Assembly (NCBI GenBank): GCA_017405765.1
Contig: JAFQZS010000036.1
Span: forward strand, 23,997-87,996
Length of the DNA: 64,000 nt
Reading direction: 5' to 3'
From: Clostridia bacterium
GTDB lineage: Bacteria; Bacillota; Clostridia; Oscillospirales; RGIG577
Notes under the pieces: model-generated
What the model was told of the DNA's origin: nothing
The model's input: only the letters and a program-made list of their open reading frames with translations
Database searches by the model: none
Translations under genes and position numbers: made by a program
Shown here: positions 1 through 7,403 of the stretch, piece by piece
How the letters are laid out: each line of letters begins with the position of its first letter
Numbering within the stretch: the stretch's first letter is position 1

Positions 1-1361
1 CCAGCCTTCCAAAGTTTAAGTATATTCTCCATTCTCATGCCGTGAGAACCCTTTACAAGAATAACGTCTCCGGCTTTCGCGTAACTTCTAAGCGACTCGG
101 TGAGCGCTTCGTCGCTGTCGAAGAAAAACGCGTCTTTGATCTTACCCGAAACACGCGCCAATGTAAACCTCGTATTTTCCCCTTTAAGAAAAACGGCATT
201 TACGCCGGCCTCGTTCAATTCGTCTCCCAAGTTCTCATGCGCCTTTGGCGCGTAGCTTCCCAGCTCCAGCATATCTCCCAAAACGACGATCTTTCTTTGT
301 CCCGCAGACGACATAAGCACCTTTATTGCCGCGCGCATCGAATCGGGGTTTGCATTGTACGTGTCGTCTATCAATGTGATCTCGCCGCTTTTTATAAAAT
401 TAAGCCGCTTTTCTATCTGCTCATACGACAACAGTCCCCGCTTTATCTCTTCGGGCGAAAGCCCCATAACGGATCCCACGCATATGGCGCACAGTGCGTT
501 TTGCACGTTGTGAAGCCCCAAAGCAGGTATCCTCGCGTCGATCTCCATAAGTCCGCGCGAATCAAAAGACATGCCGTCATTTTCGCTCTTTACGTTTTTG
601 CCGAAAAGATCGACGCTTTCGTTTTCAAGGCCGTAGGTATATACCTTTCGTCCCGAAAGCATACCGCTTCGCGCATTCCACAAAAGCGGTTCGTCTCCGT
701 TGATCGCTACCGTCCCGCTGTCTTTGAGCCCGCCGAGTATCTCAAGCTTAGCCTTTAAAATATTTTCGCGCGAGCCGAGATGCTCTATATGCGCAACGCC
801 AATATTTGTTATAACGGCAACGTCCGGACAAGCTATCCTTGTAAGATAATCTATCTCTCCGAAATGGTTCATGCCCATTTCAAGCACGGCGCATTCACAG
901 TCCGGCTCAATAGACAGCACCGTAAGCGGAAGGCCTAAGTCGTTATTGTAATTAAGCTGAGTTTTATAGCATTTATACTTCTGTGACAGCACGGCGTATA
1001 CAAATTCCTTTGTAGAAGTCTTGCCAACGCTTCCCGTTATGCCCACGACCTTTATATCAAGCGTGGATCGGTACCACCGCGCGATATCGCCCAGCGCAAG
1101 GCGCGTATCTTTTACCAAAATAAGCGCGCATCCGTCGGGAGGCTCGATCTCTCGCTCGGAAAGCACTATGCCGGCTCCCGCCGAAAACGCCTTATCTATA
1201 AAATCATGGCCGTCGGCCTTTTCGCCCTTAAGCGCGACAAAAAGCGCGCCGGGGCGCGCCTTTCTTGAGTCTATTGCGACATTGTCGCATAAAGCGCCGT
1301 TATCGCCCAAGACCCTTCCCTGGCACGCCTTAGCAAGTGTTCTTGCGTCTGTTGTTCTCAT
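1..1361 (-). CDS. murF: UDP-N-acetylmuramoyl-tripeptide--D-alanyl-D-alanine ligase (MurF), 3' end cut by window
   Basis: MurF adds D-Ala-D-Ala to the UDP-MurNAc-tripeptide in the cytoplasm, the last cytoplasmic step of peptidoglycan precursor synthesis. The frame is open from an ATG at 1361 to the window edge, giving at least 453 codons, close to full family length. The N-terminus reads MRTTDARTLAKACQG; the ATP-binding loop GSVGKTSTKEF typical of MurF follows, then an N-YNND-LG-P segment. The last visible residues, VKGSHGMRMENILKLW, match the usual MurF C-terminus, so only a few codons and the stop lie outside the window. It starts 7 bases after the murE stop and is the distal visible gene of the division and cell wall cluster. 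No defect is seen. Confidence 0.95.
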   Translation of the reverse strand, partial: MRTTDARTLAKACQGRVLGDNGALCDNVAIDSRKARPGALFVALKGEKADGHDFIDKAFSAGAGIVLSEREIEPPDGCALILVKDTRLALGDIARWYRSTLDIKVVGITGSVGKTSTKEFVYAVLSQKYKCYKTQLNYNNDLGLPLTVLSIEPDCECAVLEMGMNHFGEIDYLTRIACPDVAVITNIGVAHIEHLGSRENILKAKLEILGGLKDSGTVAINGDEPLLWNARSGMLSGRKVYTYGLENESVDLFGKNVKSENDGMSFDSRGLMEIDARIPALGLHNVQNALCAICVGSVMGLSPEEIKRGLLSYEQIEKRLNFIKSGEITLIDDTYNANPDSMRAAIKVLMSSAGQRKIVVLGDMLELGSYAPKAHENLGDELNEAGVNAVFLKGENTRFTLARVSGKIKDAFFFDSDEALTESLRSYAKAGDVILVKGSHGMRMENILKLWKA

Positions 1362-1368
1362 TTCGGTA

Positions 1369-2829
1369 TCACTCCAGAGCTTTTAATTTCGCATATTCTT
1401 CCGAAACCACTTCACGCTCGTCAAAATGTATCGTGCCTGTCGAAAGTATCTGATACGGCTCGTGGCCCTTTCCGGCAAGCAGTACTACGTCGTCCTTTTC
1501 GGCTATCGAAAGCGCATATCTTATGGCTTCTCTGCGGTTTTCTATGACCTTATACGGGCATGCCGGTCTTTTTATGCCCTTCACTATATCCTTGATTATC
1601 TTGGCGGGATCTTCAGTGCGCGGATTATCCGACGTTATTACGCAATAATCCGACATTTTTGTCGCTATTTTTCCCATCTTGGGACGCTTGTCGGGATCTC
1701 GGTCTCCGCCGCATCCGAACAGCGTTATAAGCCGTCCCTTTTTATACTCGTTTATCGTGCTTATTATATTTTCAAGCCCGTCGGGAGTATGCGCGTAATC
1801 TATTACGACCGAAAAATCGGCGTCTATGCGCACAAGCTCTGCGCGTCCCACTACGCCTGTGAAATTAGTCATTGCATCGCGCACGAGCGGGGCGTCTATA
1901 CCCAGGCTCACGGCGGCAGTTACGGCAGCCAGCGAATTGTAAACTGAAAAACGCCCCGGTATTTTAAGCGAAACGCGGCCTATCGTATTGCCGATAAGCA
2001 GCTCGTAATCGACGCCCGTGCTTTTCTGACGAAGGTTCTTTGCGACCGTATCGGCGTCGTTATGCTCTATGGAGTAGGAGAGCACGGGAGTCTTTATAAG
2101 CGACCGAAGCTCATAATATCTGTCGTCGTCGCGGTTTATAACGGCGGTCTCACACTGAGAGAACAGCTTTGCCTTTGCGTTGAAATAATCATCCATATCC
2201 TTATGAAAATCAAGATGATCCTGCGTAAGGTTCGTAAATATGCCGACAGCAAATTTTACGCAGTCTACGCGGCTAAGCGCAAGCGAATGAGACGATACCT
2301 CCATTACAACATAATCCACATGCTCGCACGCCATATCGTAAAAAAGCTTTTGAAGATCCAATGACTCGGGCGTGGTGTGATTCGTGGGTATGACTTTATC
2401 GCCTATCATATTCTGATTTGTCCCAATAAGTCCCACTTTAAAGCCCGCTTTTTCAAGTATGGCTTTAAGCATATATGTGGTCGAAGTTTTGCCGTTTGTG
2501 CCCGTAACGCCTATTACCTTGAATTTATCGGAAGGATTGCCGTAGAAATTTGAGGCAATGACTGAAAGCGCATGGCGGGTATTGTCGCATATGATATACG
2601 GCAGCGTCTCATCATCCAAAGCATGTGCGCAGACGAAAAACGATGCTCCTGCTTCCCTCGCCTGAGCGATATAATTATGACCGTCCGACTTAAAGCCCTC
2701 TATGCAAACGAACAGGTCGCCCGCCTCGACCTTGCGCGAGTCGAAGCAGACCTTGTTTATTTCGATATCCTTATCAAAATTGAATGCTTTTTCATAGGAA
2801 AGTCCGCAAAGCAGCTTTTCTAGCTTCAT
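1369..2829 (-). CDS. murE: UDP-N-acetylmuramoyl-L-alanyl-D-glutamate--2,6-diaminopimelate ligase (MurE)
   Basis: MurE adds the third stem-peptide residue to UDP-MurNAc-L-Ala-D-Glu. The product has 486 residues, normal for the family. The ATP loop TGTNGKTS is at about residues 109-116, the Mur-ligase lysine region YFNAKAKLF at about 215-223, and the substrate motif DNPR at 401-404. In characterised MurE enzymes DNPR goes with meso-diaminopimelate, while lysine enzymes carry other residues there, so a DAP-type wall is inferred. The start ATG is preceded by a G-rich ribosome site (GGGGGGACAG). The gene lies between the PASTA transpeptidase and murF on the same strand. Confidence 0.97.
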   Translation of the reverse strand: MKLEKLLCGLSYEKAFNFDKDIEINKVCFDSRKVEAGDLFVCIEGFKSDGHNYIAQAREAGASFFVCAHALDDETLPYIICDNTRHALSVIASNFYGNPSDKFKVIGVTGTNGKTSTTYMLKAILEKAGFKVGLIGTNQNMIGDKVIPTNHTTPESLDLQKLFYDMACEHVDYVVMEVSSHSLALSRVDCVKFAVGIFTNLTQDHLDFHKDMDDYFNAKAKLFSQCETAVINRDDDRYYELRSLIKTPVLSYSIEHNDADTVAKNLRQKSTGVDYELLIGNTIGRVSLKIPGRFSVYNSLAAVTAAVSLGIDAPLVRDAMTNFTGVVGRAELVRIDADFSVVIDYAHTPDGLENIISTINEYKKGRLITLFGCGGDRDPDKRPKMGKIATKMSDYCVITSDNPRTEDPAKIIKDIVKGIKRPACPYKVIENRREAIRYALSIAEKDDVVLLAGKGHEPYQILSTGTIHFDEREVVSEEYAKLKALE

Positions 2830-2870
2830 TTTTCTGTCCCCCCTTATATCGCATGCGCCTTTAATGAGTA

Positions 2871-5090
2871 TTACTCAACGGTGGAGTTCGGTTCTCTGAA
2901 TTCAACGGTAACTATCGTTCCCAGGGGAACGACCGTACCTGCAGCGGGCGACTGGCTTACTGCAACAACGCCCGATTTATTATATACTCCGGTTGCGGAG
3001 AAATTAAGCGTTCTGTTCGTTATCATCGCGTTTACGTTCTGAGGTGAATATCCCAGCACGTTCGGTATCTCCGTTTCGCTCATCGCGGCGTCTCCGTTCG
3101 TGTAAATAACTATCGTGCCCTCCTGCGGCATTCTCGTATTGGGACGCGGCATTTGATTTGTTACCGTATCGCCGTTTCCGATAACGCGGCACTTTATGCC
3201 GTTATCGGAAAGATATGCTCTGGCGTCTGCGGCCGATGCGAAACCGTCTATAAGATTCGGCACCGTTATGTCGAGCGTCTGAAGCTCCGACTCTGTATAC
3301 TGCGGCTCAACGCCGAGATACGGAAGCGACTCCTCGATTATCTTGCTCACGACGGGGGCAGCTATCTGTCCGCCGTACGTCTTGCTGCCGTTCGGCTCGT
3401 CTAAAAGAACGAGCACGGCAATTTTGGGATCGTTCGCCGGAGCGTAAGCGCCGAACGATGCGATCCTTAAGTTTTCAAGACCCGTTTTATTCTGCTTGTC
3501 GATCTTCTCCGTCGTACCCGTTTTGCCCGCAACGCGGTAGCCCTTTGCATATGCGTTGCTGCCGGTGCCCTGCGTTACGACAAGTTCAAGTATCTCGCTT
3601 AAAGTATCGCTCGTCGATTTTGAGATTATCTGGCGCTTTTCGGTAGGCGCTATCGTTTTTATAACATTCTGCTCGTTGTCAACATACTGTCTTACGATAT
3701 ACGGCTGCATAAGCTTGCCGCCGTTTGCAACGGCCGCAATGCCCGAAGCCATCTGTATCGGCGTGACGGAAAAGTTCTGACCGAAGCCCGCCGTTGAAAG
3801 CTCAACTATATTGAAGTTCTGCTTTGTATGGAATATTCCCACAGCCTCGCCGGGAAGGTCTATGCCCGTCTTTTCAAGAAATCCGAACGCGTCCATATAT
3901 TTATAGAACGTATCCGAGCCCAGTCTCTGCGCCACAGTCATAAATACGGGGTTGCATGAGTTCAAAACGCCCTTTACGAACGTCTCCTGTCCGTGGCCGC
4001 GTCTTACGTGGCAGTGTATCGCCCATTCCTCGACCTGCATAACGCCGCTGCAGTAAAACTGATCGGTAGTCTTTACTACGCCCTCTTCAAGGCCCATGGC
4101 CGCAGTAAATATTTTGAATACCGAGCCGGGATAATATGTATCCGTTACGGCTTTATTGCTCCATATATACTGAAGCGCCTCGTTTCTCGCTTCGTTTCTT
4201 GCCGCTTCGTCTGAAATGGAGTCGATCCTCAGCTGAGTCGATGCGTCGAGCATATAGGGGCTGTTCGGATCGAAGTCCGGTTCTACGGCCATTGCAAGCA
4301 CGGCGCCTGTTTCCACCTCTATAACTATCGCAACGCCTCTGTCGGCCACGGCGTTCTCTATCACGGCCGCTTCAAGATATTTCTCCGCAACGTGCTGTAT
4401 CACCTCGTCTATCGTAAGAACGATGGACGTGCCGCTCTGCGCCGTTTCATATTCCTCATACTGGAAGGGGAGAGCGTTGCCGGCGGCGTCCTTTGCCGTG
4501 ACCACGCGTCCCTTTGTGCCCGTGAGCACGTCGTCGTACTCAAGCTCAAGCCCGTAAAGTCCCTGATTGTCCGTTCCCGTAAATCCCAGCACCTGCGCCA
4601 AAAAGTCGCCGTAGGGATAATAGCGCTTCGTATCCTCCGCAAGATGCACGCCCTCTATGTTGTATTCGTTCACGAATGCGCGCACCGCGTCGGCGTCTTC
4701 TTTTTCAAGCTTCTTTTTAACTACCTCATATTGATTTGTTTTAAGCGTCTGCTCGTATGTTTTGTTATAATCCACGCCCAGTATCTCAGAGAGCCTCTGC
4801 GCTACGACTCGCTTTTGGTCCTCCGGTATCGTAAGCGGGGAAAGGTAACATGTTTCCACCGTTGCGCTCTCCGCAAGCGGCTTCATGTTCGTGTCGTATA
4901 TGGTGCCGCGCTGAGGGCTTATTACCGTATTTCTCGTCTGCTGCTCCGCGGCGTCCGACTGAAGCGTTTCATGCTGGCGTATGCCTACGTTTACGACCTG
5001 GCCCGTTATAGGTATAAAACCTAAAAGAAGCAAAAAAATCATAAGAAATACTATTCTTTTTTTCATGGAAGCGCGTTTCTTTTTTTTCAC
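2871..5090 (-). CDS. Class B penicillin-binding protein with two PASTA domains (FtsI/PBP2B or SpoVD type)
   Basis: Septal or spore-cortex peptidoglycan transpeptidase anchored by one N-terminal membrane helix (about residues 11-30). The product has 739 residues and starts at GTG (5090), eight bases after GGAGG. All three catalytic motifs are intact: SVFK (Ser323-Lys326), SCN (378-380) and KTG (523-525). A dimerisation domain precedes the transpeptidase domain, and two PASTA repeats follow at about 606-665 and 674-733. Bacillus subtilis has both pbpB and spoVD at this position; here there is only one gene, so its role in vegetative division, sporulation or both cannot be settled from sequence. 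It lies between ftsL and murE. Confidence 0.93.
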   Translation of the reverse strand: MKKKKRASMKKRIVFLMIFLLLLGFIPITGQVVNVGIRQHETLQSDAAEQQTRNTVISPQRGTIYDTNMKPLAESATVETCYLSPLTIPEDQKRVVAQRLSEILGVDYNKTYEQTLKTNQYEVVKKKLEKEDADAVRAFVNEYNIEGVHLAEDTKRYYPYGDFLAQVLGFTGTDNQGLYGLELEYDDVLTGTKGRVVTAKDAAGNALPFQYEEYETAQSGTSIVLTIDEVIQHVAEKYLEAAVIENAVADRGVAIVIEVETGAVLAMAVEPDFDPNSPYMLDASTQLRIDSISDEAARNEARNEALQYIWSNKAVTDTYYPGSVFKIFTAAMGLEEGVVKTTDQFYCSGVMQVEEWAIHCHVRRGHGQETFVKGVLNSCNPVFMTVAQRLGSDTFYKYMDAFGFLEKTGIDLPGEAVGIFHTKQNFNIVELSTAGFGQNFSVTPIQMASGIAAVANGGKLMQPYIVRQYVDNEQNVIKTIAPTEKRQIISKSTSDTLSEILELVVTQGTGSNAYAKGYRVAGKTGTTEKIDKQNKTGLENLRIASFGAYAPANDPKIAVLVLLDEPNGSKTYGGQIAAPVVSKIIEESLPYLGVEPQYTESELQTLDITVPNLIDGFASAADARAYLSDNGIKCRVIGNGDTVTNQMPRPNTRMPQEGTIVIYTNGDAAMSETEIPNVLGYSPQNVNAMITNRTLNFSATGVYNKSGVVAVSQSPAAGTVVPLGTIVTVEFREPNSTVE

Positions 5091-5121
5091 GCTTTTTTCC
5101 TCCGTATAATAAGTTCTGCGC

Positions 5122-5140
5122 CAAAGCGCGCGCTTTTGGT
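5122..5140. other. Small GC-rich inverted repeat between ftsL and the PBP gene
   Basis: A compact palindromic stretch built from CCAAAGCG and GCTTTTGG lies in the 60-base gap between ftsL and the transpeptidase gene. It has no clear T-run, so it is not called a terminator. It could be a processing or attenuation site inside the operon. Confidence 0.35.
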
Positions 5141-5150
5141 ATAATATATA

Positions 5151-5780
5151 TTACTCTCCGGTATTTATATATTCTTCCGAAGCCTCTGTATATTCCTGCA
5201 TATCCTGGGGGATCTCCTCTGCGGCGTAATCTTCTGCAGCGTAAGCTTCCGTAGCTTGCTCCGTCTCGGTCTGGGCTTCGTCCGTCTGCGTCTTTTCTGC
5301 GGGGGTCAGATACTCCTTAAGTCCCCCGAACAGCGTCTGCGTCTTGGAAGTAATATCGCTTACGGGCGAAGAATTTACTATCTCGGCTTTGTCGCTTCTT
5401 TTCATATCTATGTATTCGCGCTGATAATCCTGCACCTTTACCATTCCGAAGGTGTTCATCGCTATATATTCTATATCTTTAAGCGTCGTCTTCTTATCTA
5501 TGTCTACCGTTATGCGGGCTTCCTCTTCCTTAAGGCGGGCAAGCTCTCGCGTAAGCTCCGATTCTTCCATCGAAAGCTCTGTAAGCTTTGCGTAATTTGC
5601 CAATACGGAAAGAAGCAAAAAAATGCATATCACAGCTATCAGAGCATAAACGACAACTCTTGCCGCCGCCCTTCCTTTGGAGCGTGCGGCAGTCTTCTTC
5701 TTTTTGACCGGTGCGGGAGTTATCTGCTCGTAAAACTCAAATTCCTCTCTCACCTGCGGCCTTGAATATTGAAGTGCCAT
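5151..5780 (-). CDS. ftsL: Cell division protein FtsL
   Basis: FtsL-like bitopic division protein, expected to form the FtsL-DivIC-FtsQ complex that controls septal wall synthesis. The sequence is poorly conserved, as usual for FtsL, so the call rests on architecture and position: a basic cytoplasmic stretch (residues 25-41), one transmembrane helix at about 42-62, a heptad-rich coiled coil at about 64-98, and placement directly after rsmH and before a class B PBP. The product has 209 residues, longer than most FtsL proteins because of an acidic, Glu/Ala/Thr-rich C-terminal tail of about 50 residues. The ATG is preceded by GGAGA. Confidence 0.85.
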   Translation of the reverse strand: MALQYSRPQVREEFEFYEQITPAPVKKKKTAARSKGRAAARVVVYALIAVICIFLLLSVLANYAKLTELSMEESELTRELARLKEEEARITVDIDKKTTLKDIEYIAMNTFGMVKVQDYQREYIDMKRSDKAEIVNSSPVSDITSKTQTLFGGLKEYLTPAEKTQTDEAQTETEQATEAYAAEDYAAEEIPQDMQEYTEASEEYINTGE

Positions 5781-5798
5781 CTCTATCTCCTCATATTC

Positions 5799-6734
5799 CT
5801 ATAAAATGCGCCGCGCCGCGCGAAGTCTTGCGCTCTTTGAGCGATTGTTCTTAAAAGTCTCCTCTTTCGACGGAGTAGCCGACCTGCCGCGCATAAGCTC
5901 CAGCTTAGGCTTGTTTCCGCATACGCATACGGGAAAGCTTTTAGGACAGGTGCAGCCTTCGGACATCTTTTTGAAATACTGCTTCACCATCCTGTCCTCA
6001 AGCGAATGGAAGGTGATTATCGCGGCTGTCCCGCCCAAATTAAGGCAATCGTATATGTCCTCAAGCGTTTTTTTTAGTCCGTCAAGTTCGCCGTTCACCT
6101 CGATGCGTATCGCCTGAAAAACGCGCTTTGCAGGGTGCCCCTTTTCAGAGAGCGCCCTCCCCGGCATCGCGCTTTTGATTATGTAAACAAGCTCGTGCGT
6201 TGTGTCGATAGGTTTTTCTTCGCGGCGTTTTACTATCATTTCAGCTATGCGCTTTGAATATCGTTCCTCACCGTATGTGAAAAATATACGCGCAAGCTCT
6301 TTTTCGTCATACGTATTTACAACTTTCCAGGCGTCAAGCTCCGCCGTCCGGTCCATTCTCATATCGAGCCGCGCATCGTTCTGATAAGAAAAGCCGCGCT
6401 CCGGCTCGTCAAGCTGATACGAAGATACTCCGAGATCAATAAGAATGCCGTCGGCTCCGTCTACGCCGTTATTTTTAAGTATCTCTTTTAAGTCTTTAAA
6501 ATTGCCGTGTACTAGCGTCACCCTGTCGCCGTATTTTTTCAGGCGTTCGCCCGCATGGCGTATCGCGTCCATATCTCTGTCTATCGCAATGAGCCTGCCC
6601 GTATCGAGCCGCTTTGCAATTTCCTCAGAGTGTCCCCCTCCGCCCGCCGTGCAGTCAACATATATGCCGTCGGGACGTATATTGAGCGCCTCAATACATT
6701 CATTAAGCATTACAGGTATATGAGAAAATTCCAT
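5799..6734 (-). CDS. rsmH: 16S rRNA (cytosine(1402)-N(4))-methyltransferase (RsmH/MraW)
   Basis: SAM-dependent enzyme that methylates N4 of C1402 in the decoding centre of 16S rRNA. The product has 311 residues, standard length. The SAM-binding motif VDCTAGGGGHS is near residue 27, followed by LGVSSYQLD and FHSLEDRMVK, all characteristic of MraW. The C-terminal basic region ending in SARLRAARRIL is also typical. It is the second gene of the cluster, 16 bases after mraZ. Confidence 0.97.
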   Translation of the reverse strand: MEFSHIPVMLNECIEALNIRPDGIYVDCTAGGGGHSEEIAKRLDTGRLIAIDRDMDAIRHAGERLKKYGDRVTLVHGNFKDLKEILKNNGVDGADGILIDLGVSSYQLDEPERGFSYQNDARLDMRMDRTAELDAWKVVNTYDEKELARIFFTYGEERYSKRIAEMIVKRREEKPIDTTHELVYIIKSAMPGRALSEKGHPAKRVFQAIRIEVNGELDGLKKTLEDIYDCLNLGGTAAIITFHSLEDRMVKQYFKKMSEGCTCPKSFPVCVCGNKPKLELMRGRSATPSKEETFKNNRSKSARLRAARRIL

Positions 6735-6750
6735 AAGCGTCTACGACCTC

Positions 6751-7170
6751 TTAAAAGCCCATCTCTTCCATTGCAGTCATTATCATGTCGGGCGTAAGCG
6801 TTGCGCATTTCTTCTGCCATGCTTCCATATCCCATATTTCAACGTGATTTGACGCGCCTATCACCATAACGGTCTTCGAAAGCTTTGCAAAACGTCTCAG
6901 ATTCTGAGGCACCAGCGCCCTGCCCTGTTTGTCAGCTTCAGAAAGGCTTCCGCTTGAAAAGAAGTAAAGCTGCAAGCTTCGCGATTTGCTCATCGGAAGC
7001 TCCTTTATCTGGCGTTCCAGGCGCGCCCATTCATGCAGGGAATATATAAAGAGGCATTCGTCAGGCCCCTTTGTTATCACAAACTGTTCTCCAAGATCTT
7101 CGCGAAAACGAGCGGGTATTATGATACGCCCTTTTTGATCTATATTATGTTCAAATTCGCCTATAAGCAT
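6751..7170 (-). CDS. mraZ: Transcriptional regulator MraZ
   Basis: AbrB/SpoVT-fold DNA-binding protein that regulates its own division and cell wall operon and forms ring oligomers. The product has 139 residues. The two MraZ repeats are visible through their DxxxR signatures, DQKGRIIIPARFR near the N-terminus and DKQGRALVPQNLR in the second half. The ATG is preceded by AAAAGGGGTGAG. It is the first gene of the cluster, directly behind a strong promoter and three AAAGTG boxes of the kind MraZ is known to bind, so autoregulation is inferred. Confidence 0.97.
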   Translation of the reverse strand: MLIGEFEHNIDQKGRIIIPARFREDLGEQFVITKGPDECLFIYSLHEWARLERQIKELPMSKSRSLQLYFFSSGSLSEADKQGRALVPQNLRRFAKLSKTVMVIGASNHVEIWDMEAWQKKCATLTPDMIMTAMEEMGF

Positions 7171-7204
7171 ATCATGCTCACCCCTTTTCTTGCGTTCTAT
7201 TCAC

Positions 7205-7230
7205 CACTTTATTGCACTTTGTGCCACTTT
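7205..7230 (-). promoter_or_regulatory. Triple AAAGTG MraZ operator
   Basis: Three copies of AAAGTG occur on the minus strand at 7225-7230, 7215-7220 and 7205-7210, spaced exactly 10 bases, one helical turn. They begin just downstream of the -10 box, so they cover the transcription start and early leader of mraZ. Direct repeats with this core are the described binding site of MraZ in Mycoplasma gallisepticum, and E. coli MraZ also binds G-rich repeats near its promoter. Occupancy here would be expected to hinder initiation. Confidence 0.85.
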
Positions 7231-7237
7231 ATACTCT

Positions 7238-7266
7238 ATTATATAATGCAAGCGCAAATAAATCAA
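7238..7266 (-). promoter_or_regulatory. mraZ promoter (sigma-A type)
   Basis: On the minus strand a TTGATT -35 box (7261-7266) and a perfect TATAAT -10 box (7238-7243) are separated by 17 bases. It lies about 70 bases upstream of mraZ and would drive the whole mraZ-to-murF cluster. Confidence 0.85.
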
Positions 7267-7351
7267 TACTAAAATTCAAAAGATGCGCTGCCAAATTATT
7301 CTAAGCACCCAAAGCGTCTTCACAAAAGCGTACTCGATATATAAAAGAACA

Positions 7352-7379
7352 GACGCGAAAGCCGTAATGCTTTCGCGTC
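7352..7379 (-). terminator. Intrinsic terminator after the hybrid kinase
   Basis: A perfect 11-base-pair stem (GACGCGAAAGC with GCTTTCGCGTC) closes a six-base loop about 24 bases after the kinase stop codon. The minus-strand continuation TGTTCTTTTAT is moderately T-rich. It separates the kinase transcript from the mraZ promoter. Confidence 0.8.
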
Positions 7380-7403
7380 CTTTTCGTATAAATCATTCTG
7401 TCT

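Noticed and set aside
42..758. Long plus-strand open frame opposite murF
   Set aside because: Antisense shadow of a well-supported gene, with Arg/Tyr/Val-rich translation and no family features.
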